From Zizania palustris (taxonomy: Eukaryota > Streptophyta > Magnoliopsida > Poales > Poaceae), in the NCBI GenBank assembly GCA_019279435.1, contig JAAALK010000287.1, forward strand, positions 83,393,886-83,457,885: a stretch of 64,000 bases of DNA, written 5' to 3'. Below, one piece after another: positions 10,677 to 23,487 of the stretch. Both the position numbers and the translations under genes were made by a program. Numbering within the stretch: the stretch's first letter is position 1; every line of letters begins with the position of its first letter. The notes beneath the pieces were generated by a model. It was given only the letters and a program-made list of their open reading frames with translations, was not told the origin of the DNA and searched no databases.

Positions 10677-13600
10677 TGTAACGCCTAGATTTAATAAAAT
10701 CGGGACTTTATTGAAATTCCATAGAAAATCAATAAATACAAGATGTTCATCACACGACTGCGTACAATATGCCAATCAATCATGGTTCGTAGACCATATT
10801 ATTACAAAAGAGTTAAATATAAAAGAAACTAATAAAATAAATCCTCTAGATGAACGCCTCCTCCCAGTCTCGTGCCTTGACTGGGTCGCTACTCTAGACC
10901 ATCATCCTCCTCATTGTGAACTGCCTCTGGTGGTGTAAGTCAACGGGGGTGAGTACAATCGTACTCAGCAAGCCACCGAATGCAAGTATAATGCAGAGTA
11001 ATAACAAGGAAGGTAGTGGCTACTTTTGCGGAAAAGCATATTTGTAAAGCATTTATTGTAAGTAGATTATTTAGTACAGAAAAATTAAACATGTGTAATG
11101 CATCATCATCTAACTCGAGGGATACAGTTAGCCCGCCCTCGCTCAACAGTCCTTACATGCCATGAATCATACAATCATTCAAATTAACTGTGAGAAGTCA
11201 CGCAACCCGCCCTTGACCGTGGGCACAACTTTTCAAAAATATTATACTCTGATCAGAGGTGTACTACTATACCCACAAGGCACTTGTTTCCCGCACACCG
11301 TAGTATGTTAAATGACCCATGTCACGAGAAATTTGTGCCAAAACCTTTAGCATGGAACCCACCAATTTGATAACACCCTCTTATAGGTTTCATACGGTGC
11401 CCCAGTCACTTCGGGCAAACACCGTACCCCCCCCCCCTTGAGCCTCGTCGGTACAAGTCACCCACAGGTTGCCCCTTGCCACCTCCACTATGGTGCTTCA
11501 AGTTGGTACAATCCATACCTCCAGTTAGGACTTACCCACTAGACTTGTGGTTAGTACGAGTTTGTTTTGCAACAGATCCCACAGACCGGTCCTTATAGTG
11601 CCCTGGGTGGGACCAACCAATGCCCTAGCTTTCACCCGGAACCCACCATACTTATAGCCAACTCCAACAGAAACCAGAGATGAGAATAACGGGGAAATCA
11701 TATAGTAGAATCCAACTATCTACGACTCGTTCTTTTATCCTATAGCAGTTGTGTCGATACATTGGACACTAGCTAATATAATATTTAAAAGGTGACAAGG
11801 AGTTTAGGCTCAATAAGCATGGCTTGGGTTTACACACCAGGACGGGGATCTAATAAATATAATTTAGGCCTTGTGATTAAACTAATGCAATATTTAATTC
11901 CTATGTGTTATAGCGGTAATTATGAAAAACTGGGGTAAAATATGATCAACTTGGGGTTTGTGACTTGCCTTGATCCGTGAATGGTGAAGGTGGAACCTCG
12001 GGATAAAACTCTGGATCCTCGACGGCATCGTAGTCTTCTCGATACGGAAAATAAATACGACATTCAATAAACAATCCAAACATCACAACACATAAACATA
12101 TAAATTTGTTGTTTTAAACAAAGGGAATAAAGCCTTAAATATTCTGAAGTTATGTCCTAAATATTAAGGATTAATTTTGAAGGGCTTTTCTGAATTATAT
12201 ATTGAAAAATGTATTTATCCCAAAGGGGTTTTTACTTTATTCATTAATAAGACTAAAATGTGCAAAATAAACATACTGTTTTTATGAAATAAATGTGTAG
12301 AGAATAAAAAGATAAATTTTACAAAATTTTAATGGTCGAATTTGGAGTTAAATTGAGCAAAATATGAATTTTTAAAGTTCAAACTATTTTCTGGATTTTT
12401 ATTTTAAACAGAAAATGGGTTTTGGTCCACGGTGAGCTAGGCTCAACACGGACCAGCGCACTGTGCGCGTGGACCGGAGTCCTCTGGACCGTCCGATCTA
12501 GATCGGGCGACCAGGTGCGAGGTGGGAGTTTTAAATGGAAACCGATGGCTCAGATGAGCCCGTACTGGTTCAGTGAGAACCAAGGGCCCAGATTGCCGTT
12601 CGATCAAAATCGTGCGGCCAGGACGCCGTCCGGCATGCACACGGCATGGGGGAGGTCGAGGCCATCGTCCCCAACTCCGACGGCGCAACGGCGGGCGGTA
12701 CTAGCAATGGCGATGGCCTAATGGCCCGGCTAAAAGCTAAAATGGGATGAGAGGATCATGGGGATCATGGGGGTACCAACAGCAATGATGACGGGGCAGT
12801 GCCGGCGATCAGCGATGATGGAAGGCAGTGGAGGCCTTCGGGTTTGACGACGACGGCAAGTTTTGGTGGTTTTCAAGGCCAACGGGGATGTGGCCGAGGA
12901 CGGGCGGGCTACGACAGTTCTGGAGGTGCCGGCGGCGAGGACAATGGGGCCCTGAGGCGACGGCGAGGGGTGGACGGAGTGGAAGCAGAGTAGTGGGGCT
13001 AAAACGAGCGGCGGCGCTCTGGGATGTGAGTGCTTGGGCGAAAACGGTGTGGTCGGGTTGCAGTGTGGGCGGGGTTTTAAATAGGGTCGCCGGTGGAGGA
13101 ATTGGAAGGCTTAACGGGAGAAACCGTGGAGAAACTTTCCAAGACTCCGGTGAGGTTTTCCTAGCGCTCGGTTACCTGCCATACATGCGAATCCACGTCG
13201 GCTTTTGGGGGAAACAGATCATCGGCATTCGGGGAAAAGGATTTCGGGCCCAATTTAGTGATTGGCGGCAGCCGGCGGCTAAAATTGGAAAGGGTTCATC
13301 GGGTTTGGAAAGAGGGGGGATTTCCATCGGAGAAGACGAATCCGATAGGTGGCCCCCACCTATCGGCGGGCGAATGAAAAAGGAAAGAGGCTGACGGATG
13401 GGCCCGGTCGGTCAGAGGGGGAAAAGGGTGCGAGCGAGGCTGACAAGCGTGCTAGGGTGGCGCGGGCGTGGAGGAGAGAGAGGGGGGAAACGCGCCGACA
13501 AGGCGGTCCCACCCATCGGTGGCTTGGGGGCTGGATTGGGCCGGGCTAAGGAAGAATTCAGGGTTGCGGCCAATTAAGATTTAAATTGTCTTTTTCATTT

Positions 13601-13851
13601 AAAATAAATACAGAAATTCATATATTCATTTAGAGCTTGAAGCACTGTTGCTAAAATTTTGTAAAAATTCCAATAAATACTTCTTGGCTTATAGACTCCA
13701 CCAAAATTTTATTAGCCTTAAATTTGAATTATTTCTCCATGTTTTCATTTATTTGGGTTCTTTTATCCTTTTCCCTATTAAAATAATCCTTTTTATTTTA
13801 GAAATTTTATTTCCCTCATTTTTATTTTATTTTTAAATTTGGGATGTTACA
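10677..13851. repeat. Gypsy-type solo LTR (3,175 bp), Del/Tekay-like
   Basis: Termini TGTAACGCC and GGATGTTACA (TG..CA) are flanked by the direct repeat GGGCA (10672-10676 and 13852-13856). There is no gag or pol, so it is a solo LTR. Length and the TGTAAC..GTTACA ends are as I remember for Del/Tekay chromoviruses of grasses, but the family call is tentative and the orientation unknown. The part at 12430-13550 is GC-rich and gives long open frames in several phases; these have no protein-like motifs and I do not call them genes. The outer parts are AT-rich. It splits gag of element E. Confidence 0.65.
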
Positions 13852-13856
13852 GGGCA

Positions 13857-14338
13857 CCACAGTTCTTCGGAGGCAGCCTTCTTTTGCCTTGGCATACTAT
13901 TCGAAGTATGCCATTAGTTGTACTATTGAGGACACCGGCTTCCAGTGAAGTTTGCTGAGGAGGTCTAGATTTAAAACACCTTCGCGCACCGCATCCACCA
14001 CAGAAGATGTAGACAATCCTTTTATCAAGGACTTGGTGTGGGCGAAGCGTGTGAAGTATTCTTGAAGGGACTCTCCTGCCTGCTGCTTTACCTGAAAAAG
14101 GCTCCCAGTATACATTGGGGCTATGAACGTCCCTTGGAAATAACTCACGAATTTCCTTTTTAATTGCTCCCATGACTTGATTGATCCTGGCTTTAGAGAC
14201 CAGAACAAACGAAAGACCACACCATCCAACGTGAGGGGGAAACATTTTGCCATTGTATTCCGGATCCCTCCACTAGCTTCTATTGCAAGGGTGTAAGAAC
14301 GAGAAAATTCTCCGGGATCAGACCCTCCGGAGTACTTG
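13857..14338 (-). pseudogene. gag of E, central retrotrans_gag domain
   Basis: The minus strand encodes the core gag domain typical of Gypsy elements: a TLDGVV-like motif, SWEQLKRKFVSYFQG and QAGESLQEYFTRF, which match the W..F...F and GESL..Y..RF pattern of the family. This is the capsid part. It reads in frame from the N-terminal half beyond the Sirevirus A insertion (31950 upward) once the ACTTG duplication is allowed for. A frameshift or stop occurs near 13897, shortly before the junction with the solo LTR. Confidence 0.75.
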
Positions 14339-16296
14339 TGTTGGACCGGAAACGGCGACCAGAGGGGGGGTGAATGGGAGCTTTTAAAAATTCTGGGCTA
14401 AAAACTTAGCCTTCGGTTCTGTTCTGTCTTCTGCGGAACAGGCTTCGAACACAGCCTTCGAAGGTCTGGTTCGGAGGTACCTCGACACCTTCGAACACAG
14501 GCTTCGGAGTGGCAAAAGTTCGAAGTCAAGAAGACTTCGCTCCACTTACAACCCTCGAAAACCAACTCAGCTAAGTCAGTGCAGGCTCCGCACACAGGGT
14601 GCTTTGAGCAGACTTCGCACTTCACCCTTCGCAAGAGTGGACAGCCCTCTGAGGACTTCGACCAAGTACTTGGCGACAGCAACTGGTGCTGGGCTTCGTA
14701 CCCGAAGGTCTAAACGCACACGCAAATGGACTACGCTAAGGGCTTCGACACAAGAAGCAAAACGGGCCTCGGTCAGGGCTACGCTAGTAAGCAGCGAGGT
14801 TACACCTCCTGTTACACAGAGCGAACACACACTGACAAAGCACACCTTGCACGAAAAACTACCTACGCCTCAACAGGCTTCGGTGCACTAAACTAGTGAA
14901 GTATGCAAAGCGAGCTCAAGCAAAAAGCACAAGAAAAACAGGGCTTCGCCGCTTGAACAAGGAACACTGAAATGAATTGAACTCAGAATGAATACAGCGA
15001 GGTCTGTCTACAGGAGCTCAACAGTAAATGCTCAAAGTGTTAAATGTTACCTACCGAGCCCCCATATTTATAGCCCACGGCTTCATCCTAAGGAAGTGAC
15101 TACTTTACCCCTAGGGTTTACAACAGATTTGTCTCTACAGAACTAAGGGGTACAAAAGGTAGTCCACCTTTATTTTGGAGGCTTCTCTGTCAGGTGCAGA
15201 GGGGACAGTGTCAGCCTTTTTCAGAACAGACAGTGTCAGCCTTTGCAGTGTTGACTTCTGGAACCTCCCTTCGCACGCGAGGAGTGCGGAAGCTTCGGCG
15301 AGAAGCCTGCAGCCTGTTGGCCTTCGCTCCGCCGAAGAAGTCCTTCGATACAGTGACGGTTTTGAGCCGAAGCCGTCAAAGCCCTTGGGCCTTCGCACCA
15401 CCACCTCCGGAGTGGATCACCACGGCTTCGCAGCTACTCCGAGCCCGAACACCGTCAGTCCGTGTACCGAAGCCATGCATGGCCGAAGCACCACAAGTCA
15501 ACCTCACTCCGAAGCCCCACCATCGGAGTACCACCCTTCGAAGTCCCTCCTTCGTCCAAGGCCTCCGCATGAAGCATTCCATGAGCACTCCGTCGCAGTG
15601 CCTCTCCCCGAGCACACTTCCTCGACGACCCTCACCCGGACCATGCCTTCGATGCGCCTCGACTTCTGAGACCTTCGTCGGGTACCTTCGAATGTCTCCC
15701 TCCGGAGCACACTTCGAACTCCTTGCCTCCGCAGAGGACTTGATCCATCCAACTCCGAAGTCACTCCATTCGGAGTACCTTCGAAGTGCCTCACCTCCGA
15801 GGACTTTGTCTTCGGAGTACCTTCAGCCGGAGCCACACTCCGCACTCTCTGCCTTCACCTGGCACGACTCGACCCGAGGACCGACCCGGACCACCTTCGC
15901 AGCCACCGTGACAGAGCTCCCCGCTTCCCTGGCATCAAGCCTCCCGCCTGACCCAGGTTCACCTGGCTCGAACCTTGTCCGTCGCCTCCGAAGTCCCTGC
16001 GCACCACCGACAAGCAAACAAGTGTATCCAGTACTCCGGAGACCTCTCCGAGTTAGCAACCTCCGGTACACACTCCGGTGTACCGCCCAAAGTACCGAAG
16101 CCATCGGTACGAACCCAGTCATCGTGTACTGCCGGACCCCTCCGACAGGCACACTCCGCTGCACAGCTGCAGCAAGCAAACACCGAACACACTCCGGTGA
16201 CACACCTCCGAACACCCTTCGGAGGTACCCTTCGAACAGAGGGTAAGAATCAGTCAATCACTCATCACAAACACCGAAACCACCCTTGGTTTCTCA
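14339..16296 (-). repeat. 3' LTR of Sirevirus A (1,958 bp)
   Basis: It runs from TGTTGGACCGG to TTTCTCA. A minus-strand TATA box (CTATAAATA) lies at about 15065-15073. The LTR is crowded with CTTCGAA, CTTCGGAG and CTCCGAAG motifs, many arranged as short palindromes. The long + strand frames inside it (for example 15194-16246) are products of the GC-rich repeat composition, not genes. Confidence 0.92.
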
Positions 16297-17469
16297 ATCT
16301 CCCCCTTGATGAGTGCATTGACAACCAAATCCAATTTCAAGAAAATTTAAAAACTATCAGCACACAAGTGACCATAAAAACTCAGAAAAGAGCCAAAGCA
16401 TGTCACTTGATAAAAGAAATTTTCTCCCCCTTTGTAAAAGAGTAAAAGCCCCTTTTGGCGAATCTCCCCTTGATAAGAACTCCCCCTGAGTTAAGCAAAT
16501 TTTTCTCCCCCTTTATGTCAAAAACTCTCCCCTTTTTTAAAAAATTATGCCTTCTTGCGGCAGAGAACATAGCAAACCTCTCCCCCTTTGGCAATGCAAG
16601 CATCAAGGAGCAGTCAAAAGATGCAAAGCTTCGAAATGAATAGAATTGCAAGGACATATAATGCAAAAATATGCCAACATTAAAACTAATGATCATGTGC
16701 TCAGCTCAATTTAACAATCTGTGAAACAAGACGATGGCATGTGATTTTGTCATTTTGAAGTAAAAGCATCACCACTTAATCAAAGCAGCTAGACATGTGA
16801 AGGCAAGGACTGCGCAAAGCTAACAAATTCTACCCTAGACAGACAAGTCTTGTTCAAAAGGAGCTGTGAAAGCAAACTTGATGATCAATTAATTTTGCTG
16901 TTCTTTTTCTTAATGCCAGGGGTTATTCGTTTGTCCACCTTATACTTTCCAATCAAGCCAAGCCTAGGCATGAAAGCCATCTGAAGCTTAAGGCGGTGAT
17001 TTTGGCATACACTACACTATCCCAGTTCAGACCAAAGTGCAATGGTAAGCAGTCTAGAATAGAGTAGTGCGACAAACAAACCCTCCTGGATCTTTTCATT
17101 TAAACCAGGCAAATCATGGATTTTTGATTTTGATTCAGATGAATGAAATATTTTGATGAATATCCATGAATAATGAACACATTTTTCAAGTTGCAAATTT
17201 TAGCATCCAAAGAGCAGTGTCTTGCTGTCAAGTAGATAAAAGATAGCTAAAAGCAGTCCAGCCTAAACAAGCTAGATACAAGATTGTGCGGTGAGCAAGT
17301 TTTGATTTTAGAAAATAAAACATCATGCACAATCAATGTTCCAGACATATTTCATAGAGCTGAGCTGTCATGATTTCTTTGAATTAAAAGCAGGCATATA
17401 ATAGCAAAAGATGTAAGTGCAATTCCACACATAATGAGCATATGCAAGACAATTAAAATCAGCTCCCCC
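16297..17469 (-). other. 3' untranslated region of Sirevirus A with multiple polypurine tracts
   Basis: Directly inside the LTR the minus strand reads CATCAAGGGGGAGAT, the functional polypurine tract position. At least six more purine tracts of the form AAGGGGGAGA (seen as CTCCCC on the + strand) occur at about 16421, 16463, 16481, 16504, 16528 and 16580. Repeated polypurine tracts here are a known hallmark of Sireviruses. The rest up to the RNase H stop at 17470 is non-coding and AT-rich. Confidence 0.85.
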
Positions 17470-20400
17470 TCACAAAATGACGTAAGGGTGACAAATGCCA
17501 AGTTCCCCACGCAAGTAAGCAAATCGAGAAGCATCGAGGGGTTTTGTAAAAATGTCGGCAAGCTGGTGTTGGGTATCAACATATTGAAGTTCAATATCAC
17601 CCTTCTCATTGTGATCTCTGAGAAAATGATACCGTACATCAATGTGTTTGGTTCTGGAGTGCTGAACCGGGTTGTTTGCAATACAAATAGCACTAGTGTT
17701 ATCACAGAAAAGTGGAACACTCTTATAATCTAACCCGAAATCCCGCAAAGTGGAAACCATCCACAAAATCTGAGAGCAACAGCTAGCTGCAGCAACATAT
17801 TCGGCCTCGGCCGTCGATTGTGCAACACTAGACTGTTTGCGGGAAGATCAGCAAACCAGAGACGTACCCAGAAAATGACAAGTACCAGAGGTACTCTTCC
17901 TATCAATTCTACACCCAGCAAAATCCGCATCTGAATAACCTCTAAGACATAAAGATGAAGACGATGAATACCATATGCCAAATTCAAGGGTGTGTTTGAG
18001 ATACCTTAGGATGCGCTTAACCGCTTGGCGGTGCGAAGCTCGTGGTGAAGCCTGAAAACGAGCGCACAGACACACTGCGAAGTGTATGTCCGGCCTCGTG
18101 GCAGTCAAGTAGAGGAGGGAGCCGATCATGCTCCGGAACTCCTTCTGATCTACGGCTTCTCCATCTTCGTCAGGGTCCAATGCTACAGATGTAGCCATTG
18201 GAGTGGCGAGGGGCTTCGCATCGGACATGTCGAACTTCTTGAGCAGGTCCTTGGTGTACTTCGTCTGGTGGACAAAAGTACCTTGTTTGCTTTGCTTGAT
18301 TTGCAAACCAAGGAAAAAGGTGAGTTCACCCATCATCGACATTTCAAACTCCCTGCTCATGGTATCTGCAAACTCGGCAACCAAAGCATGAGAAGAGCCA
18401 CCAAAGATGATATCATCCACATAAATCTGCACTAGGAGGAAATCTTTGCCATGCTTGAGAGTAAACAAAGTTTTATCAACAGAGCCCATCAAATACCCTC
18501 GCTCAAGCAGAAAAGACTTAAGTCTATCATACCAAGCCCGAGGGGCCTGCTTGAGTCCATAAAGAGCCTTATGAAGTTTAAGGACTTTATGTGGGTACTT
18601 GGGGTTTTCAAAACCAGGGGGTTGTTTTACATAAACATCTTCACCTATGAAGCCATTAAGAAAAGCACTTTTGACATCCATTTGATAGAGTTTGAATCCC
18701 CGGGATGTCGCAAAGGCAAGCAAAATCCTAATGGCCTCAAGGCGAGCAACAGGTGCAAAAGTTTCAGTAAAATCAATCCCTTCTAGTTGAGAAAAGCCCT
18801 GAGCTACAAGTCTAGCCTTATTTCTAACAATAGTCCCATCCTCCCCTTGTTTATTTTTGAAAATCCATTTTGTTCCAATGAAATGAACATTTGGTGGAGG
18901 ATCAACTAAAGTCCAGACTTGATTTCTTTCAAAATTCTCAAGCTCTTCATGCATGGCATTGATCCAACTAGAATCAGAAAGTGCATGACTAACATCTAAG
19001 GGCTCGAAAGTAGCAACAAAAGCAGCATTAGTGAAATGGGCATGAGAACGAGTTACCCTTTGATCAAGCTCACCAATGATCTGCTCGGGAGGGTGCATCC
19101 TTTGGACATGATGTGGAGCCTCGCGGCGGGATGCAGTCTCCCCCTCAACTTGTGCGTTGGAGTGGTCCAAGATGACCGATGTCGAGGTAGTCGCTTCGGG
19201 ACCTCGTGCCGAAGTAGTAGAAGCGGGGTCAGCTTCGGGGGTTGATGTCGAGGGTAGTAGGGGATCATCCTCGAATTCTTCGGGATCTTCATCTTCGAAT
19301 AAGGTCTGTTCCATGTCGTGTTCATTTGCCTGTTCAAGAGCAGAACTAACAGAGGGGGTTGATTCATCAAAAGTCACATCACATGACTCGATGACAGTGT
19401 TAGTTTCCAAGTTATAAACACGATAAGAATGACCATGAGTAGTATAACCCAAAAAGATCCCGTCAGAAGATCGCGACTCAAATTTATCCAAGTTACCACG
19501 TTTTAGGATAAAGCAGCGACAGCCAAAAACTCGAAGATGAGTAACCTTGGGCTGTCTCCCAAAACGCAGCTCATAAGATGTCAAATTTAAAATTGAGCGC
19601 AAGAAAATACGGTTTGAGATGTAGCAAGCAGTGTTCATGGCCTCAGCCCAGAATTTTCTAGGAGTCCTATGCTCATCAAGCATCGTCCTAGCCATCTCAA
19701 CCAAAGTGCGGTTCTTCCTCTCAACAACACCGTTCTGTTGAGGAACCCGCGGAGCAGAGAATTGATGTTCTATGCCATGCTCCATGCAAAAGTCAACAAA
19801 GAGACTATTTTTGAACTCAGTGCCATTATCGCTTCGAATGAATTTTAATGCACCAGGGAGTTCAGTAAAAAGTCACAAAGCCAAGCTCCGAAAGTGTGAA
19901 AACACTTCGTCCTTGCTGGCAAGAAAGAAGACCCAAGAGTAGCGGGAGAAATCGTCGACAATAACAAGTACATACCACTTGCTGCCTAAAGAACTAACCC
20001 GAGAAGGACCTACAGTGTCCATATGGAGAAGTTCTCCGGGCTGTTCAGTCATCACTGTGGTGACTGGCGAATGCGAAGCGGCAATCATTTTTCCATGTCG
20101 ACATGGAGCGCAGACTAAATTCTTCTCAAACTTGAGCTTGGGCAATCCTCGGATCAGACCTAGGGCGCTCAGACGAGCGAGCAACTCAAAGCTCATATGC
20201 CCTAGTCTCCTATGCCACTTCCAAAGCTCAGAAGTCGAATGTGCAACAAGACAATGAGAAGAACCAGACGACTCTGAAAAATCAGCTCCAAAAACTCTCC
20301 CAACCCTAAAGATCTTACACACCACAACGCCATCAGAATTGAGCACTTGCGAAGTATCGCGATGAAATCGCACTTCGAAGCCCTCATCAAGCAACTGAGA

Positions 20401-20637
20401 TACAGACAACAAATTGTATCCCAGGTTCTCAACCAAAGCAACATCTTTGAGAGTAAAGTTCGAATTAATTCTTACCACACCTTTACCTTTCACTCTACTC
20501 CTTCGATTGTTTCCGAAGGTGATATGTTCCCTTTGCTTGGTTGTTGTGAGGCTGGAGAACCAAGCTGCATCTCCGGTCATGTGGCGCGAACAACCGGAGT
20601 CCATGATCCACGTGCCCTCCAAGCCTCGACCTGTCGC
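17470..20637 (-). pseudogene. pol of Sirevirus A (protease, integrase, reverse transcriptase, RNase H) with two stop codons
   Basis: Reading the minus strand from 20637: protease with WIMDSGCSRHMTGD (catalytic D-S-G), pre-integrase HRRLGH and CAPCRHGKM, integrase with VDDFSRYSW, IRSDNGTEF and the ERKNR helix, the acidic linker, reverse transcriptase with IYVDDIIFGG, and RNase H with SDADFAG, STAEAEY and ADIFTKPLD. It would copy and integrate the element within virus-like particles. The frame is continuous for 1,056 codons except for two TGA stops: one at 19873-19875 in integrase (probably a former Arg CGA) and one at 17848-17850 at the start of the RNase H end (a Trp in Sirevirus B). It is in the same frame as gag and separated from it by a single TAG at 20638-20640. 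Confidence 0.88.
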
Positions 20638-22912
20638 CTACACATGATGAAAACGTCTCGATCGCTCAGTGCTGGGGTGAGTAAAATAATGACGAGGCAT
20701 CCAGCACTGAGTGACACGAGTAGTAGGCACAGTAACAGTAGACGGTCTACGCACATAAAAATCAGAATGATGCAAAGTGCGAGGTCTACCTACATGCAAA
20801 GAACGCAAAGCATGTCGAGGTCTCCTACTCTGACGAGGTACAAGGATACTCGCCCGAGGTCTACCACCATATGGAACATGGTGAACACCTCGAGGAGCAA
20901 AACCTCTCCGAGAAGCACGAGGAGCCTCGAAAACAGGACGAGAGTAATACTCAGACTCATGCATACCTAAAGATGGGTAATGCGTGTCCTGATAGCTCAT
21001 CGCCTGTGCACGTCGCTCATCCTTGATGCGACGGAAACAGAAACCAATCAAATGACCCGCCCGCTGACAATAAGAACAATGAAACACTCTCCTGGGGGCA
21101 CTCTCATGGGTCATAGGAGCAAATCTCACAGGCTCCTTGGGTTTCTTTTGAGTGGTTTTCTTGGGAGGATTTTTCTTGGTAGGAGGAGTGGTTTTCTTTG
21201 GTGGATGGGTAGGCTTTTTGGCTGATGGGGTGTCCAATAGAGCTCTCTCTTTCTCTAGGGTGGTGGGAGAGGTAAAAACAGTTTTGGTCTTACTGTCTGA
21301 AGCTACCCTCTCAAAACCCAAACCTAGAGCTACCCCGGCTCTGTCAGCACACAACTTGGTTTTGGCCAAGAGCAAATCCATCCTACCCTTCCCTTCAGTG
21401 CATTTATTCACCACAGAAAGAAGGTATTCATTTTCAGACATGAGATTCTCAGCTCGCTCTCTGGCAGTGCCTAGCTGGTCCTTAAGGGTAATGCAAGTGT
21501 CACAAACAGGTTGCACATCCTTAGAACTACCGGCCCTCTCCAATCTAGCCTCTAAATCATGAACATGCTTATCACGTAAATTAATGCTATCGCGTAATAA
21601 ACAGCAATTCATGCAATCAATAATTTCATGAGGTCTAGAATCCACCTCCAAAAGCTGCTTCTGTGCAGTCTCAAGCTCAGAGAGAGTTTGAGCATGTACA
21701 GAGCGCAACTGAGCAAGCTCACTCATGACAACAGAACATGATTCACATTCAGCCTCATCAAACTTAGACTTAAGCATGGCATATTCAGTAGAAACATTTT
21801 CTAGCCTAAGTCTAAGGTCTTTTCTTTCTCTAGCGGCTTGCACAAGTAATCTATCCTGACCAAGCACTACTTCATTCAGCTCATCTAATTTAATTAGAAG
21901 CTGGTCAGATGATAGGTTTACCTCAGATGAGTCTAGCTCATCGCCGCTGTGATCGCTGTCGGCCATGAAGCAAAGGCCGGTGAAGTCACGTCCCTTCTTG
22001 TCCTTCTTGTCCTCCTTCCTTGGGGACTCCTCCTCCTCAGAGCTCGACTCCTCAGTTGAGGATGTGTCGATGTCGCTGAGAGCAGCAACAAAAGCTCTGG
22101 AAGCGGCCTTGGCTACTTTCTTAGCCATCTTGCCGCGCTTGCCTTTCACAAAAGGCTTCCTCTCCTTTTTGTGGTATTTAGGGCGGTCACTCTCATCTCT
22201 CTTTTTGACCTTGGGGCAATTGGCCTTAATGTGAGAGGTGTCGCCACATTCATAGCAGCCACTAAAACCACTTCTCCTCTGATCCCGTCTCTCATGATGA
22301 AAGCGGGTGAACCTCCGGGCAATGAGAGCAAGCTCATCATCAGCTAGAGTATCCACCTGCTCCTTTGTGACGGAGACCAGGGAGGACAAAGCAAAACCAT
22401 CTGCAAGAACACAAGTGCCTGATGTGCTTGGTTCTGCAGTGGTGCCACGGCTAGTGCTAGAAACCAATGCCAATGGCTGTGGCAAAGAGCTTCTGTGCAC
22501 TGCAAGAGATGCCTTGGCAATCTCTGTGGACTTCAGCTTGCTAAAGAGCTCATCACAGGTCAATGTGTCATAGCCTGTGGACTCCTCAATGCTGGATATC
22601 TTCACCTCCCATATGCTACGGTCAAGAGCATAGAGAAGCTTGATAGCCCTATCGTGATCACTGTAAGCAAGCGTCCCGTTGGATCGCAAGTTACTCACTA
22701 TCGCGTCAAAGCGAGAAAACATGGCATCTACAGATTCACCAGGTGCCTGCACAAACAGCTGGTACTGTTGATTGTAGGTGCTTTGGCGCCTGGCCTTGAT
22801 CTGAGCAGAGCCCTCATGAAAGACAGTGAGTGTTGTCCAAATCTCCCTAGCAGTCCTAAGGTGCTGCACCCTATCAAACTCACTCCGACTCAGACCAATG
22901 AACAGTATGTTC
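20638..22912 (-). pseudogene. gag of Sirevirus A, C-terminal nine-tenths (split by CRM1)
   Basis: This holds most of gag: the end of the UBN2-type capsid domain (AREIWTTL, a QYQLF motif, the GESVD..FSRFD motif), a first zinc knuckle CYECGDTSHIKANC, an acidic Ser-rich stretch, a long coiled coil, and a second knuckle CSYCQRAGHLIGFC followed by an Arg-rich tail. Two knuckles and great length are typical of Sirevirus gag. The stop is TAG at 20638-20640. Together with 29703-29895 and after removing one copy of the TGTTC duplication, the frame is exactly 821 codons including the stop, so the CRM1 insertion is the only lesion in gag. Confidence 0.88.
22908..22912. repeat. Target-site duplication TGTTC of CRM1 (left copy)
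   Basis: TGTTC precedes TGATGAGGACAT at 22913 and recurs at 29703-29707 after the LTR end CTATCA. It belongs to gag of Sirevirus A. Confidence 0.95.
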
Positions 22913-23487
22913 TGATGAGGACATCAGTACATCTACACCAGCTGCACCTTCTTCAGCGCCATCTCCTTCTGGGATAATCACGAGGGCCCGTGCAAGAGAG
23001 CTGAACTTTGTCATACTACTAAAGAATGAAGGCCCAGAAGAATAAACGCAGGCCTGCCTAGAGTAGGCCTTCCTAGGGGCGTCCCCCCCTCTTTGGGCGT
23101 CCACATTAGGGGGCTGCACCCACCTTTCCCCCCCTCTATTTAAATAGAGTCTTGTCATTCCTATAGACTCGAGTTTTGATTTACAATTAGCTTTTGCTAC
23201 TTTTGACACGCGCCAAACAGCGCTGTCCTCGTGTGATTCAGAACTCCACCTTGAGTGATATTCATATTGCTCGCATCTTTTTCTTGTTCGTTCTTCGATT
23301 GCGAACAGGAAACGATCTTCGTGATCAGGCTGATCTTGCATCCACAAGGTCAGTAACCACAGGGAGTTGGTTCAGCGATTGCATTGGCGCTTCGGGTTCG
23401 CTCGTCGTAGTCGGATCGTGAGGGTCTTCTTCCACCAAATCGAAGTTATCTCCACTCACCGAAAGATCGGGCACTTCAGCTCTATCA
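22913..23487 (+). repeat. 5' LTR of CRM1 (575 bp)
   Basis: TGATGAGGACATC to CTCTATCA. A TATA-like CTATTTAAATAGAG lies at about 23141-23154. The first 130 bases duplicate the end of the polyprotein-coding sequence. Intron-like or coding ORFs on either strand here are copies of that overlap or spurious. Confidence 0.93.

Noticed and set aside
12422..13549. Overlapping long open frames of 99, 188 and 66 codons in a GC-rich stretch
   Set aside because: They lie inside the 3.2-kb solo LTR, overlap in several phases and show no domain-like pattern; open frames are expected from the GC-rich composition.
15194..16246. A 350-codon + strand frame (and its 413-codon copy at 30816-32057)
   Set aside because: Both are within the LTRs of Sirevirus A, antisense to the element. 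The composition is Ser/Pro/Thr/Arg from CTTCGGAG-type repeats, and the longer copy only extends by crossing into flanking gag.
20980..22573. Several + strand frames of 80-140 codons opposite gag of Sirevirus A
   Set aside because: Shadows of the gag reading frame on the other strand; no independent motifs or promoter.
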